Origin: QHBQ01 sp038230695 | GTDB taxonomy: Bacteria; Chloroflexota; Chloroflexia; QHBQ01 | Direction: 5' to 3' | NCBI GenBank assembly: GCA_038230695.1 | Contig: JBBRMT010000152.1 | Location: 1-11,538 of the forward strand | Length of the DNA stretch: 11,538 nucleotides | Shown here: positions 1-6,532 of the stretch, piece after piece | Numbering within the stretch: position 1 is the first letter of the stretch | Layout of the letters: the number at the start of each line of letters is the position of its first letter | Position numbers and translations under genes: made by a program | Notes under the pieces: generated by a model | The model's database searches: none | The model's input: only the letters and a program-made list of their open reading frames with translations | Told to the model about the DNA's origin: nothing

Positions 1-1084
1 CGTCCACCAGCCGCGCCAACCCTGCTACTTTGCCGCCCTGTCCGCTTACCTGTTCGGCCAGCAACCCAGCAGACATGGTAATCGAAGTCAGGGGGGTGCG
101 TAGCTCGTGGGTTGCCATCGAGAAGAACTCGTCCTTGAGCCGCTCAACTGCTTTGATGTGGCTGATGTCCTGATAGACGGCGACAGCGCCCACCAGGTGA
201 CCGCTGCTATCCAACAGCGGTGCGGTGCTAGTCAGCACGTCTATCTCTTCACCCTGTGCGGGTAGCTGCACGACTATTTGCTGGCCGCCTACATGAACAC
301 CCTGAGCCAGAGTGCGGCTGAGAGGCAGTTCACCATCTTCGTAGGGTTTGCCGTCGGTATATTTAGTGATGAACGGACGTTGGTGGACATTGTCACCCAC
401 GGCAAAACCGAGCATCTGCGTAGCTGTGACGTTTAGAATAGTGATGTAACCCTGGTTATCGCAGACGACTATCCCCTCCGGCAAGTCTTCAAGGATGACG
501 GCCAGGCGGTGGCGATCTGACTCAGCGCGTTCGTGCGCCTGCTGCAGTTCGCGGTAAAGGTAGGCGTTGCCAATCGCTACAGCCGCATGGTTGGCGAGCA
601 TCGCGGTTAGCCACTCGTCCTCGTCTCTCCACAATTCGCCGTTATTCTTGTCGGTGAGATAGAGATCGCCGACAACGCGGTTCATGTAGCGGATCGGCAT
701 CCCCAGCAGGGTGAGCATGGGCGGGTGGCCGGGCGGGAAGCCGACGCTACGCGGGTCTTTCGGGATGTTGGGGATGCGGATCGGTCTGCCCTCCTTAATC
801 AGCACCCCCAGCAGACCATGTCCACGGGGAAGTTCGCCCAGTTGTTCGCGCTCTTCCTTGCTGATGCCGCTGGTGAGGAACATATCAATCAGCCCATCGT
901 CGCCGACAACGCCGAGCGCGGCATAGCGTGAACGAGTTACGCTGCGGGCGGTTTCCACGATGCGTTGCAGCAGTCGGTCAAGGTCGAGTTCGCTGCTGAT
1001 CGCCAGCGCCCCGCTGTTCAGGTCAAGCAATTGCTTGATGATGCCACCGCTCGTCTGTAGCTCCTGGGTTTGCTCCTCGCTCAA
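1..1084 (-). CDS. Sensor histidine kinase (GAF-PAS-HisKA), partial at its C-terminus
   Basis: This is the N-terminal 361 or so residues of a two-component sensor kinase, read on the minus strand and cut by the left edge. Residues about 20-175 form a GAF domain with the motifs RGHGLLGVLI, SVGFPPGHPPM and GDLYLTDK, a pattern known from DevS/DosS-type sensors. Residues about 190-312 look like a PAS domain (ILEDLPEGIVVCDNQGYITI) ending in AVYQDIS. The HisKA phosphoacceptor box ATHELRTPLTSI follows, with His326 predicted as the autophosphorylated residue. The catalytic HATPase domain lies outside the window. No transmembrane segment is visible, so it is probably cytoplasmic. The frame opens after a stop at 1118-1120 and contains no ATG near its beginning. 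I chose TTG at 1082-1084, which has an AGGCAGG-like ribosome site about 7 nt upstream and a good promoter behind it. The start is less certain than the identity. The ligand is unknown. Confidence 0.88.
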   Translation of the reverse strand, partial: MSEEQTQELQTSGGIIKQLLDLNSGALAISSELDLDRLLQRIVETARSVTRSRYAALGVVGDDGLIDMFLTSGISKEEREQLGELPRGHGLLGVLIKEGRPIRIPNIPKDPRSVGFPPGHPPMLTLLGMPIRYMNRVVGDLYLTDKNNGELWRDEDEWLTAMLANHAAVAIGNAYLYRELQQAHERAESDRHRLAVILEDLPEGIVVCDNQGYITILNVTATQMLGFAVGDNVHQRPFITKYTDGKPYEDGELPLSRTLAQGVHVGGQQIVVQLPAQGEEIDVLTSTAPLLDSSGHLVGAVAVYQDISHIKAVERLKDEFFSMATHELRTPLTSITMSAGLLAEQVSGQGGKVAGLARLVD

Positions 1085-1150
1085 CCCTGTGCCTGCCTTT
1101 CGGGCGTGGCGCGTTAGCTACGCCACCGTATCGTAATGCCTTACCACTCT

Positions 1151-1179
1151 ATTCTAGCATCTATACCAGATCGTGACAA
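1151..1179 (-). promoter_or_regulatory. Sigma-70-type promoter for the histidine kinase
   Basis: On the minus strand TTGTCA (1174-1179) and TAGAAT (1151-1156) are separated by exactly 17 bp, each one mismatch from the sigma-70 consensus. Transcription would start near 1144, giving a leader of about 60 nt before the TTG start at 1084. This is a sequence match only. Confidence 0.6.
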
Positions 1180-1183
1180 GCGC

Positions 1184-1240
1184 AGCCACGTTTGTTCACC
1201 GCTTTGTGAGCCACCTTGTTCGGTGACTATGCCTGTGGCT
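1184..1240. promoter_or_regulatory. Candidate operator: two direct and one inverted AGCCAC motif
   Basis: AGCCAC occurs at 1184-1189 and 1209-1214, both followed by a TTGTTC-type sequence (1192-1197 and 1216-1221). The inverted form GTGGCT lies at 1235-1240. Motif spacing is 25 and 26 bp. TCACCG (1196-1201) and CGGTGA (1221-1226) also form an inverted repeat. The cluster lies between the divergent promoters, the first copy abutting the -35 of the kinase gene, which suits binding by a shared regulator. No protein is assigned. Confidence 0.3.
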
Positions 1241-1249
1241 GGTATGCTG

Positions 1250-1258
1250 TGTTATAAT
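1250..1258 (+). promoter_or_regulatory. Extended -10 promoter upstream of the PIG-L-like gene
   Basis: TG-T-TATAAT is a perfect -10 hexamer (1253-1258) with the extended -10 dinucleotide. No good -35 hexamer is present at the right distance, which is usual for extended -10 promoters. It would start transcription near 1265, upstream of the MITE-like element, so that element would be in the leader of the gene at 1442. Confidence 0.45.
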
Positions 1259-1296
1259 TGGCGGGATAGATATGTTGATGTAAAGTTGCTCGGCAT

Positions 1297-1428
1297 CTAA
1301 TATTACAGCCTCAGTTGGTATAAGAGGGCCAGAATGGTGTAGGGGCGAATCGCATACGCCCTGTCGCCCAGTGTCAAAGCCAATCGTAACTACACCATCT
1401 TGCCTGATAGCTGAGGCTGTAATACTAA
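1297..1428. mobile_element. MITE-like element with 14-bp terminal inverted repeats and CTAA flanking repeats
   Basis: TATTACAGCCTCAG at 1301-1314 is the exact reverse complement of 1411-1424, bounding a 124-bp element with no plausible gene. CTAA directly precedes it (1297-1300) and directly follows it (1425-1428), like a 4-bp target duplication. A TA duplication, as used by IS630/Tc1-type transposases, fits equally well because the ends read TA...TA. The inside is nested: ATGGTGTAG (1334-1342) pairs with CTACACCAT (1390-1398), and GGGCGA (1343-1348) pairs with TCGCCC (1364-1369). The right end is 17 bp before the start codon at 1442, so a transcript would place a long hairpin against the ribosome site (AAGGA, 1427-1431). 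A regulatory RNA hairpin of non-mobile origin is the alternative. Confidence 0.6.
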
Positions 1429-1441
1429 GGAAAATTATCAA

Positions 1442-2179
1442 ATGGACCTGCTATCCGGTATCCAATCCTCCCCCAAACGTATGCTCGTGATCGTCGCCCA
1501 TCCTGGCGAGGAGACGTTTCCGCTGGGGGCGCTGATTGACCGCTACTCCAAGTACGCGGTGCTGGTCGGCCTCATCTGTGTGACGAAGGGGGCGGGCGCT
1601 GCTCAGACCCTCCGCGCCCACGAGGCCGAGCTACGTAAGGCGACCCGCACCATCGGGGTCAGCCAGCTCTATCTGTGGAGCTTCAAAAGCCCGCTGGCAG
1701 CAGCCGAATCGAACGAGCTTACTGGCCGGGTGGCGCAGATCATCCGCCTGCTGCAGCCACAGGTGGTGATTGCCCTCAGCCCCGGCGCGGATGGCGACGT
1801 TACCACTGTTGCCCGCATCGCGGCCAGCGCCGTGCCAGCCGCCGCCGATGAACATCGCTACCCTGAGCAGTTGGCGAAAGGGTTGCCGCTGCATCAGGTC
1901 AAGAAGCTCTACTATCTCACCGCACCACTGCCGCCCATCGAGGCCGACGCGCAAGCCGATTACTATCCCCCCACCACCGTGATCCAGGTTGCCCATAGCC
2001 TGCGGGCGCAACGGGGCGCGTGGGCGGAGTATCACAGCCGCTCTGCCGACACGCCCGCATTCGAGCAATCGGTCGCTACGCAGGATGGCAAGGCTTATCT
2101 GCATCTGCTGCAAGGAGTACCCTCGCGCCGCGCCGGTCAGCCGTTCGAGGAGGATTTGTTTGCCGGGGTCCAGGTATGA
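1442..2179 (+). CDS. PIG-L/LmbE-fold protein with degenerate metal-binding motifs
   Basis: A 245-residue protein resembling the PIG-L/LmbE deacetylase family, Rossmann-like zinc enzymes that remove N-acetyl groups from sugars and glycolipids. The opening LVIVAHPGEE (residues 15-24) aligns with the family signature AHPDDE. The stretch LRAHEAELRKATRTIGV matches the conserved basic helix after it, and VVIALSPGADGDV (108-120) matches the strand before the usual HPDH motif. The key residues have drifted: the first catalytic Asp is Gly22, the second is Glu23, and HPDH is missing at about 119-123 (DVTTV). Loss of classical activity is therefore likely, although the reading frame is intact. The start is ATG 1442, with AAGGA 10 nt upstream. 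Its stop overlaps the ATG of the downstream hydrolase (ATGA at 2176-2179), which suggests one transcript. Family assignment is moderate to good; substrate and role are unknown. Confidence 0.75.
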   Translation: MDLLSGIQSSPKRMLVIVAHPGEETFPLGALIDRYSKYAVLVGLICVTKGAGAAQTLRAHEAELRKATRTIGVSQLYLWSFKSPLAAAESNELTGRVAQIIRLLQPQVVIALSPGADGDVTTVARIAASAVPAAADEHRYPEQLAKGLPLHQVKKLYYLTAPLPPIEADAQADYYPPTTVIQVAHSLRAQRGAWAEYHSRSADTPAFEQSVATQDGKAYLHLLQGVPSRRAGQPFEEDLFAGVQV

Positions 2180-3165
2180 GCAGCATTGTTCCTCCCCCAA
2201 AGGGGGAGGAACGGTGGGGGAGTGAGTCGCGCCGCACAGACCCACCTCCAGCCCCTCCCAGCGGGAGGGGAGTACGTCGCTTGCGCCTGCGACTACTCAA
2301 GTGGTTGGCGGTGGCGCTGCTATTGGTGTTCGTAGTGATGCCGCTGGGCCTGGGTTATAGCTTTGTCTATATCGCGCCCCGCCCGATCGCGTTGGCAGCG
2401 CAGGCGGCTCAAGTGGGTAGGCGCTACGATGACGTTAGCTTCGCCAGCCGCGCCGACGGCATAACCCTGTATGGCTGGTTGTTCCACGCCGCCCGCCCCA
2501 ATGGACGCAGCGTCATTCTCGCCCCTGGCTGGCTGTCCAATCGAGTCGCGGGCGACTATATGTGGATGGCGAAGGATCTCGTCGCCCACGGCTACGATGT
2601 GTTGATGTTCGACTTTCGCGCTCAGGGTACGAGCGGCGGCGATCACCCCACCCTCGGCGATCGCGAACGCTTCGACGTGCTGGGCGCATACGACTTCATG
2701 CGTGGGCGCGGCTATGTGGCGGGCAAGATGCTGATGTTCGGCGTGAGCATGGGCGGGGCGGCAGTGTTGCTGGCTTCGCCGCAGTTGCCCGATGTCGGCG
2801 CGATCGTCACCGATAGCGCCTTCGCCGAACTTCGCCTCACCCTCATAAATGGCCTGGCCCGCTTCTTCATTCCTGAGTTGCTCGACGGGCCGACCCTGCT
2901 CTATGCTCCATTGTTTGGGGTCAACCCCGACCTGCGTCCGGTAGATGCAGTGCGTAGCCAGCCGCAACGTGCCTTCCTTTTCTATCACGGCGATGCTGAT
3001 CAGCTTGTCGGCGTGGCCCAGGCATATGAGCTACGCAACGCCAGCAGCAATCCGCAAAGCGATCTGGTGGTGGTCAGCGGCGCACGCCACACCAAAGCCT
3101 ATATCCAAAACCCCAGCGCCTACCTCAAGCGCCTATACCAGTTCCTCGACCAGCAACTGCGATGA
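2176..3165 (+). CDS. Membrane-anchored alpha/beta hydrolase
   Basis: A 329-residue serine hydrolase of the alpha/beta-hydrolase fold (BAAT/S9-like, Bem46-type). Residues about 41-65 form a single hydrophobic segment after an Arg-rich stretch, so the enzyme is probably held at the membrane with the catalytic domain outside. Fold landmarks are VILAPGWLSNR, the strand and loop DVLMFDFRAQGTSGG, and the nucleophile elbow GVSMGG with Ser191. Asp275 lies in HGDADQLV and His305 in SGARHTK, which completes a catalytic triad. The start is uncertain. ATG 2176 overlaps the upstream stop in the ATGA arrangement, but its first 30 or so codons run through a hairpin repeat. TTG 2281 lies 8 nt after GGGAGGGGAG and begins just before the membrane segment. 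An ATG-less extension to 2020 is also open and is not preferred. The natural substrate cannot be told from sequence. Confidence 0.85.
   Translation: MSSIVPPPKGEERWGSESRRTDPPPAPPSGRGVRRLRLRLLKWLAVALLLVFVVMPLGLGYSFVYIAPRPIALAAQAAQVGRRYDDVSFASRADGITLYGWLFHAARPNGRSVILAPGWLSNRVAGDYMWMAKDLVAHGYDVLMFDFRAQGTSGGDHPTLGDRERFDVLGAYDFMRGRGYVAGKMLMFGVSMGGAAVLLASPQLPDVGAIVTDSAFAELRLTLINGLARFFIPELLDGPTLLYAPLFGVNPDLRPVDAVRSQPQRAFLFYHGDADQLVGVAQAYELRNASSNPQSDLVVVSGARHTKAYIQNPSAYLKRLYQFLDQQLR
2188..2270. repeat. REP-like multi-hairpin repeat inside the 5' end of the hydrolase frame
   Basis: Three inverted repeats lie in 83 bp. GTTCCTCCCCC (2188-2198) pairs perfectly with 2202-2212 around an AAA loop. GGTGGG (2213-2218) pairs with CCCACC (2241-2246). 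CCCCTCCC (2252-2259) pairs perfectly with 2263-2270 around an AGC loop. The composition is unlike the flanking codons and resembles intergenic REP elements. It keeps the reading frame open, adding a Pro/Gly/Arg-rich stretch of low complexity to the predicted protein, or else it is a true spacer if translation starts at 2281. Confidence 0.6.
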
Positions 3166-3206
3166 GTAATATCCAGTTTGTAACTGCAACATTCAACTTG
3201 CGACTT

Positions 3207-3830
3207 TCAACTTCCTTTTCGCCACAGCATCGTCACCAGCAGCCGATCCCGCCAACGGGTGGGCAGCAGGTTGGCAAGCGTTTGTACTCTGGCCCGCGCT
3301 GCGCCGATCAGATAGCGTACCTTCGGTCGCTTCGCTGTTAGCGCATGAGCCACTGCCTTTGCCACTACGCTTGCTGGCACCCCACTGTGGTTGGAAGCTG
3401 CCGCCAGCCTACGCACATTTGCTATCGGCGCTCCATAAACCTCCTGCGCTTTGGGTGACATTCTGCGCTCCATTTCGTCGCCAGCGGTTAGCGATTTATC
3501 CCAGATGGGGGTCTTGATCGAAGCAGGTTCGATTATTGCCACATGAATACCGTCGGGCATCAGTTCCATTCGCAGCGCATCGCTCAACGCTTCTAGGGCA
3601 TACTTCGATGCGCTATACGGACCCAGCATTGGCACAACCGATCTCCCGCCCACCGAACTCATGTTCACGATGCGTCCATGCCCCAGACGCAGCAGTGGCA
3701 GGAACGCCTGCGTCACCGCCAACTGGGCGACCACATTCACCTCCAACTGGTGGCGCAATTCGTCAATGGGGATAAACTCCAACGGCGCGGCCACCGCGAT
3801 ACCCGCTATATGAGCGACGTTTTGGATCTG
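3207..3830 (-). pseudogene. Short-chain dehydrogenase/reductase lacking its N-terminal cofactor half
   Basis: This is the C-terminal part of a classical SDR oxidoreductase. Visible landmarks are AGIAVAAPLEF (the NNAG region, degraded to HIAG), EVNVVAQLAVTQAFLP (structural Asn), IVNMSSVGGR (catalytic Ser), and YSASKYALEAL with the catalytic Tyr and Lys. After this come PASIKTPIW and a basic C-terminal tail. Classical SDRs have about 80-90 more residues at the front, holding the TGxxxGIG dinucleotide-binding loop. Here a TGA at 3831-3833 closes the frame just before the NNAG motif, and no Rossmann motif is readable further upstream in any frame up to 3980. A GTG at 3792-3794 could start a 195-residue product, but it could not bind NAD(P) in the usual way. 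I read it as a truncated relic, its front probably lost by rearrangement near 3835. It converges with the hydrolase, leaving 41 nt between stops. Confidence 0.7.
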
Positions 3831-3892
3831 TCAACGTGCCACAGGTTTCGGGAAACACTCACCAACTTGACATATTTAGTACCATTTGGCTA

Positions 3893-3921
3893 TTGCATCG
3901 TATCTACCAGCGTGCTATGAT
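3893..3921 (+). promoter_or_regulatory. Upstream candidate promoter of the Tad cluster
   Basis: TTGCAT (3893-3898), a 17-bp spacer, and TATGAT (3916-3921) preceded by an extended -10 TG at 3913-3914. Initiation would fall near 3928, about 125 nt before cpaB. The same -35 hexamer and spacer length occur at the tRNA promoter in this window. Confidence 0.45.
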
Positions 3922-3993
3922 CAGCTAGAGCAGCCTGTGTGGGTGTGCTTCTGCGCCTACGCCCGCTACCCTGAGCATGAGGTGGTGGCCTAT

Positions 3994-4021
3994 TTGCAAA
4001 GCGGCTGGCTTGTGCTATAAT
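3994..4021 (+). promoter_or_regulatory. Proximal promoter of cpaB
   Basis: TTGCAA (3994-3999), a 16-bp spacer, and a perfect TATAAT (4016-4021) with an extended -10 TG at 4013-4014. Initiation near 4028 would leave a short leader of about 24 nt that already carries the AGGAGGA ribosome site (4036-4042). This is the best promoter match upstream of the Tad genes. Confidence 0.65.
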
Positions 4022-4051
4022 CTCAACATTAGTTCAGGAGGAAGCATCAAG

Positions 4052-5011
4052 ATGCGTAGACGCAATTCATCAATCGGAATAATCATTCTGGCTCTGGTGG
4101 CCGCTGTAGTGATCGGCCTGCTCGTCTTTATCTACGCCAACAACCAGAACCCATCCACGCCGACCACCCCGGCAGTCACCATGATAAACGTAATTCAGGC
4201 CAAGATAGACATCCCCGCCTTCACCATCCTCACCGCCGATAGTCTACAGCTAGTGCCGGTTGATCAGACCACCGTCTCCGAGGCTAACCGCGCCGACCTG
4301 GCCCAGAGCGGGGGCGAGGTGGTGGGAATGATGACCATCCGCAACCTGAGCAAGAACCAGAACATCCTCAAGAGCTACCTGTCGCAGCCAGGGCTATCCA
4401 ACATCATCCCCTTTGCTAGCCCCACCGCAGGCGGCCCGTCTCCCACACCCGCCAACACCAACCGTCGCGCCATCTCCCTGCCGATTAACGATGAAAGCGG
4501 CGTGGGCGGCCAGATCTCCAACGACGATTACATTGATATCCTGTGGACGCAACGCTACGAGATTCAGGTTGATGAAGCCCAGCCGATTGCCCCCGGCGCT
4601 GCGCCGGTAGCCGCCACACGCAAGACATACGACTTCAATAGCACCAAGCTGATCTTGCAGGCGGTTCATGTGCTTCAGGTTATCCAGTTGCCCAGCCCGC
4701 CAGTGGCCGGAGCTTCGCCCCGACACCAGTTGTCGCCGAATGAAACCCAGATGCTGATCCTTGACGTTACCCCCCAGCAGGCCGAGGTGATCAAGTATAT
4801 GCGCGACACGCTGGCGGTAACTGGCAGCGGCGGGCAGTCCAGCGTCACCGAGCAGGTGGGTAGCGCGGCCATGACCATCGTCCTCCGCTCCCGTGGCGAC
4901 ACTAGGAACGACGCGACCACCAACACGCTTGGCGTTACCGAGCAGTACATGATCACCAACTTCAACATCCCCATACCGGGGGTTGTTATCACCCCGATTA
5001 CGGGCCGATAA
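4052..5011 (+). CDS. cpaB: Flp pilus assembly protein CpaB/RcpC (SAF domain)
   Basis: A 319-residue envelope protein of the Tad (type IVc) pilus system. It opens with a basic patch MRRR and a single membrane helix (about residues 8-29), then a Pro/Thr-rich linker. A SAF domain follows at about 43-107 (VIQAKIDIPAFTILTADSL is its first half). The RcpC/CpaB domain continues with RAISLPINDESGVGG, DYIDILWTQRYEIQ and MLILDVTPQQAEVIKYMRD. In diderm bacteria this family works with the outer-membrane secretin; no secretin gene is seen here. I start at ATG 4052 because AGGAGGA lies 9 nt before it and the membrane helix follows at once; an in-frame start at 3977 would precede the -10 of the nearest promoter. 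It is the first gene of the Tad set and is 75 nt from cpaE. The acidic/Thr-rich C-terminus (LGVTEQYMITNFNIP) is not obviously a known module. Confidence 0.88.
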   Translation: MRRRNSSIGIIILALVAAVVIGLLVFIYANNQNPSTPTTPAVTMINVIQAKIDIPAFTILTADSLQLVPVDQTTVSEANRADLAQSGGEVVGMMTIRNLSKNQNILKSYLSQPGLSNIIPFASPTAGGPSPTPANTNRRAISLPINDESGVGGQISNDDYIDILWTQRYEIQVDEAQPIAPGAAPVAATRKTYDFNSTKLILQAVHVLQVIQLPSPPVAGASPRHQLSPNETQMLILDVTPQQAEVIKYMRDTLAVTGSGGQSSVTEQVGSAAMTIVLRSRGDTRNDATTNTLGVTEQYMITNFNIPIPGVVITPITGR

Positions 5012-5025
5012 GCGGATTTTGATAT

Positions 5026-5047
5026 TGGGCGCACAATAGTGCGCCCA
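5026..5047 (+). other. Perfect hairpin between cpaB and cpaE
   Basis: TGGGCGCAC (5026-5034) pairs exactly with GTGCGCCCA (5039-5047) around an AATA loop, a GC-rich 9-bp stem. No T-run follows, so it is not a standard intrinsic terminator. It could stabilise the upstream message, attenuate read-through or mark processing. It ends 22 nt before the cpaE ribosome site (AAAGGA, 5070-5075). Confidence 0.5.
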
Positions 5048-5086
5048 GCATCAGCTACACTCTAAGCCTAAAGGAACGAATAAGCA

Positions 5087-6379
5087 ATGGACGGCCAGAT
5101 TAAAATCCGCGTGCTGATTGTTGACGATAACCCCGAGAACCGCGAACTCGTCAGCAAGCTGCTGATGTTCGAGCGCGACATGGAAGTGGTTGGCACCGCC
5201 ACCAATGGTCAGGAGGGCATCGCTCAGAGCCGCGCTCTGCTCCCCGATATTGTACTGATGGACATCAATATGCCCGATATGGATGGCATCCAGGCCACCG
5301 AGATCATCACCTCGGAACTGCCTGCCACCTCGATCATCATGATGTCAGTGCAGGGCGAACAGGATTATCTGCGCCGCTCGATGCTGGCTGGAGCGCGAGA
5401 GTTTCTTGTCAAGCCGTTTGGCAGCGACGAGTTGCTCAAGAGCATCCGCCATGTGCATCGCCTCGAGTCGGGCAAAAAGAAGATGGTCTATATGCCCCAG
5501 GGGCAGCAGCAGCAATCCGACAACGATGACAGCAGCGGGCGGGTGTTCGCCGTCTTCAGCCCCAAAGGTGGAGTGGGCTGCACCACCATTGCTTGCAACC
5601 TGGCTGTCGCGCTGAAGCAGGCCACCAACAAGCGGGTGGCCGTGGTAGATGCCAGCCTCACCTTTGGTGATGTAGGCGTGGTTCTCAACCTGCTGTCGAA
5701 CAAGACTATCTACGATCTAGTTAGCCGCATTGACGAGATTGATGCCGAGCTACTCAGCGATGTGATGATCGGGCATACTAGCGGAGTGCGCGTGCTGCTG
5801 GCTCCCAGCCAGCCGGAACACGCCGACCTGGTAACGGGAGACCTGATGCGCCGCGTGATTGCCGAACTACGTAAGTCTTTCGATTACATCATCATAGACA
5901 CCGCCGCTTCGTTTGCCGATGCCACCCTCAGCGTCACCGATGTGGCCGACCGCATCCTGCTGGTGATGACCCTGGAGATGACCAGCATCCGCGACATAAA
6001 GGTTTATTTGGAGGTTAGCAACAAGCTGGGCTATGCGCCAGAGAAGCTGATGCTGCTACTCAACCGCGCCGATGCCAAGACTATGATTGATGTGCAGACG
6101 GTGGAAGCAACCCTGCGCCATAAGATTGACTTTTCGGTGGCCTCCGATCCCCGCGCCGTTTCGCTATCTATCAACCAGGGTGTGCCGCTGGTGATCTCCA
6201 CCCGCGACAACCAGGTAAGCAAGGATATGGTCAGCATGGCAAAGGCGCTAGCCGCGCTGAAGCTAGGCGAAGCCGAGGAGAAGGAGAAAGACAAGGCTGC
6301 GCCAAAGAAGAAAGAGGAGCAACTCCAGGGTGGCTCTCGCTCGCGCTTCCGCCTGCCGCTCACCTCCAATCGTGGCTAA
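5087..6379 (+). CDS. cpaE: CpaE/TadZ-like pilus localisation ATPase with N-terminal receiver domain
   Basis: A 430-residue cytoplasmic protein that couples a response-regulator receiver to a MinD/ParA-like ATPase. CpaE/TadZ proteins place the Tad machine in the cell. The receiver spans about residues 5-125 and looks competent: acidic pair Asp13/Asp14, phospho-acceptor Asp59 in VLMDINMPDMDG, Ser87 and Lys109 in LVKPF. After a Gln-rich linker the ATPase begins at about 152. Its deviant Walker A is KGGVGCTT (160-167), keeping the signature lysine while the usual second lysine is Cys. VAVVDASLTFGDVG follows, and YIIIDTAA is the Walker B strand. The last 40 residues are a charged Lys/Glu-rich tail. 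The start ATG 5087 has AAAGGA 11 nt upstream. An intact receiver predicts control by a histidine kinase; the partial kinase at the left edge is a neighbour but no partnership can be shown. Confidence 0.9.
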   Translation: MDGQIKIRVLIVDDNPENRELVSKLLMFERDMEVVGTATNGQEGIAQSRALLPDIVLMDINMPDMDGIQATEIITSELPATSIIMMSVQGEQDYLRRSMLAGAREFLVKPFGSDELLKSIRHVHRLESGKKKMVYMPQGQQQQSDNDDSSGRVFAVFSPKGGVGCTTIACNLAVALKQATNKRVAVVDASLTFGDVGVVLNLLSNKTIYDLVSRIDEIDAELLSDVMIGHTSGVRVLLAPSQPEHADLVTGDLMRRVIAELRKSFDYIIIDTAASFADATLSVTDVADRILLVMTLEMTSIRDIKVYLEVSNKLGYAPEKLMLLLNRADAKTMIDVQTVEATLRHKIDFSVASDPRAVSLSINQGVPLVISTRDNQVSKDMVSMAKALAALKLGEAEEKEKDKAAPKKKEEQLQGGSRSRFRLPLTSNRG

Positions 6380-6532
6380 GGATGCGTTCACCAGGGCATG
6401 ATTTATCCCATTCCAGCTACGAGTGAAAACCAGATACAACCAATGCTTGACTCGCTAACGTATAATTAAGGGTAGCGCAACAACTTGCATCCGGCCTATG
6501 CGCTGGGCGGCGGGAAGTGGCAAACCGCGTAT

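Noticed and set aside
1196..1441. Open frame of 81 residues on the minus strand between the kinase and the PIG-L-like gene
   Set aside because: It runs through the whole MITE-like element and the promoter zone, has no recognisable domain and no ribosome site.
2320..2988. Long open frame of 222 residues on the minus strand inside the hydrolase gene
   Set aside because: It is a mirror of GC-rich codons in the hydrolase, which has clear family motifs and a catalytic triad.
3192..3213. TTCAACTT present twice 14 bp apart at the convergent gene ends
   Set aside because: Only two short copies, partly in the SDR coding end; too little to call a tandem repeat or terminator.
3867..3896. Perfect TTGACA at 3867 as a Tad promoter -35
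   Set aside because: At 17-18 bp downstream only a poor -10 (CTATTG/TATTGC) is found; the TTGCAT/TATGAT pair just beyond it fits better.
6447..6466. TTGACT and TATAAT near each other as a cpaF promoter
   Set aside because: They are only 8 bp apart, too close for one promoter; the TATAAT has no extended -10 and no -35 at 15-19 bp.
6398..6469. 23-codon open frame in the cpaE-cpaF gap that might be a small pilin
   Set aside because: It has no hydrophobic segment, no Gly/Glu prepilin cleavage site and no good ribosome site; Flp pilins are longer.
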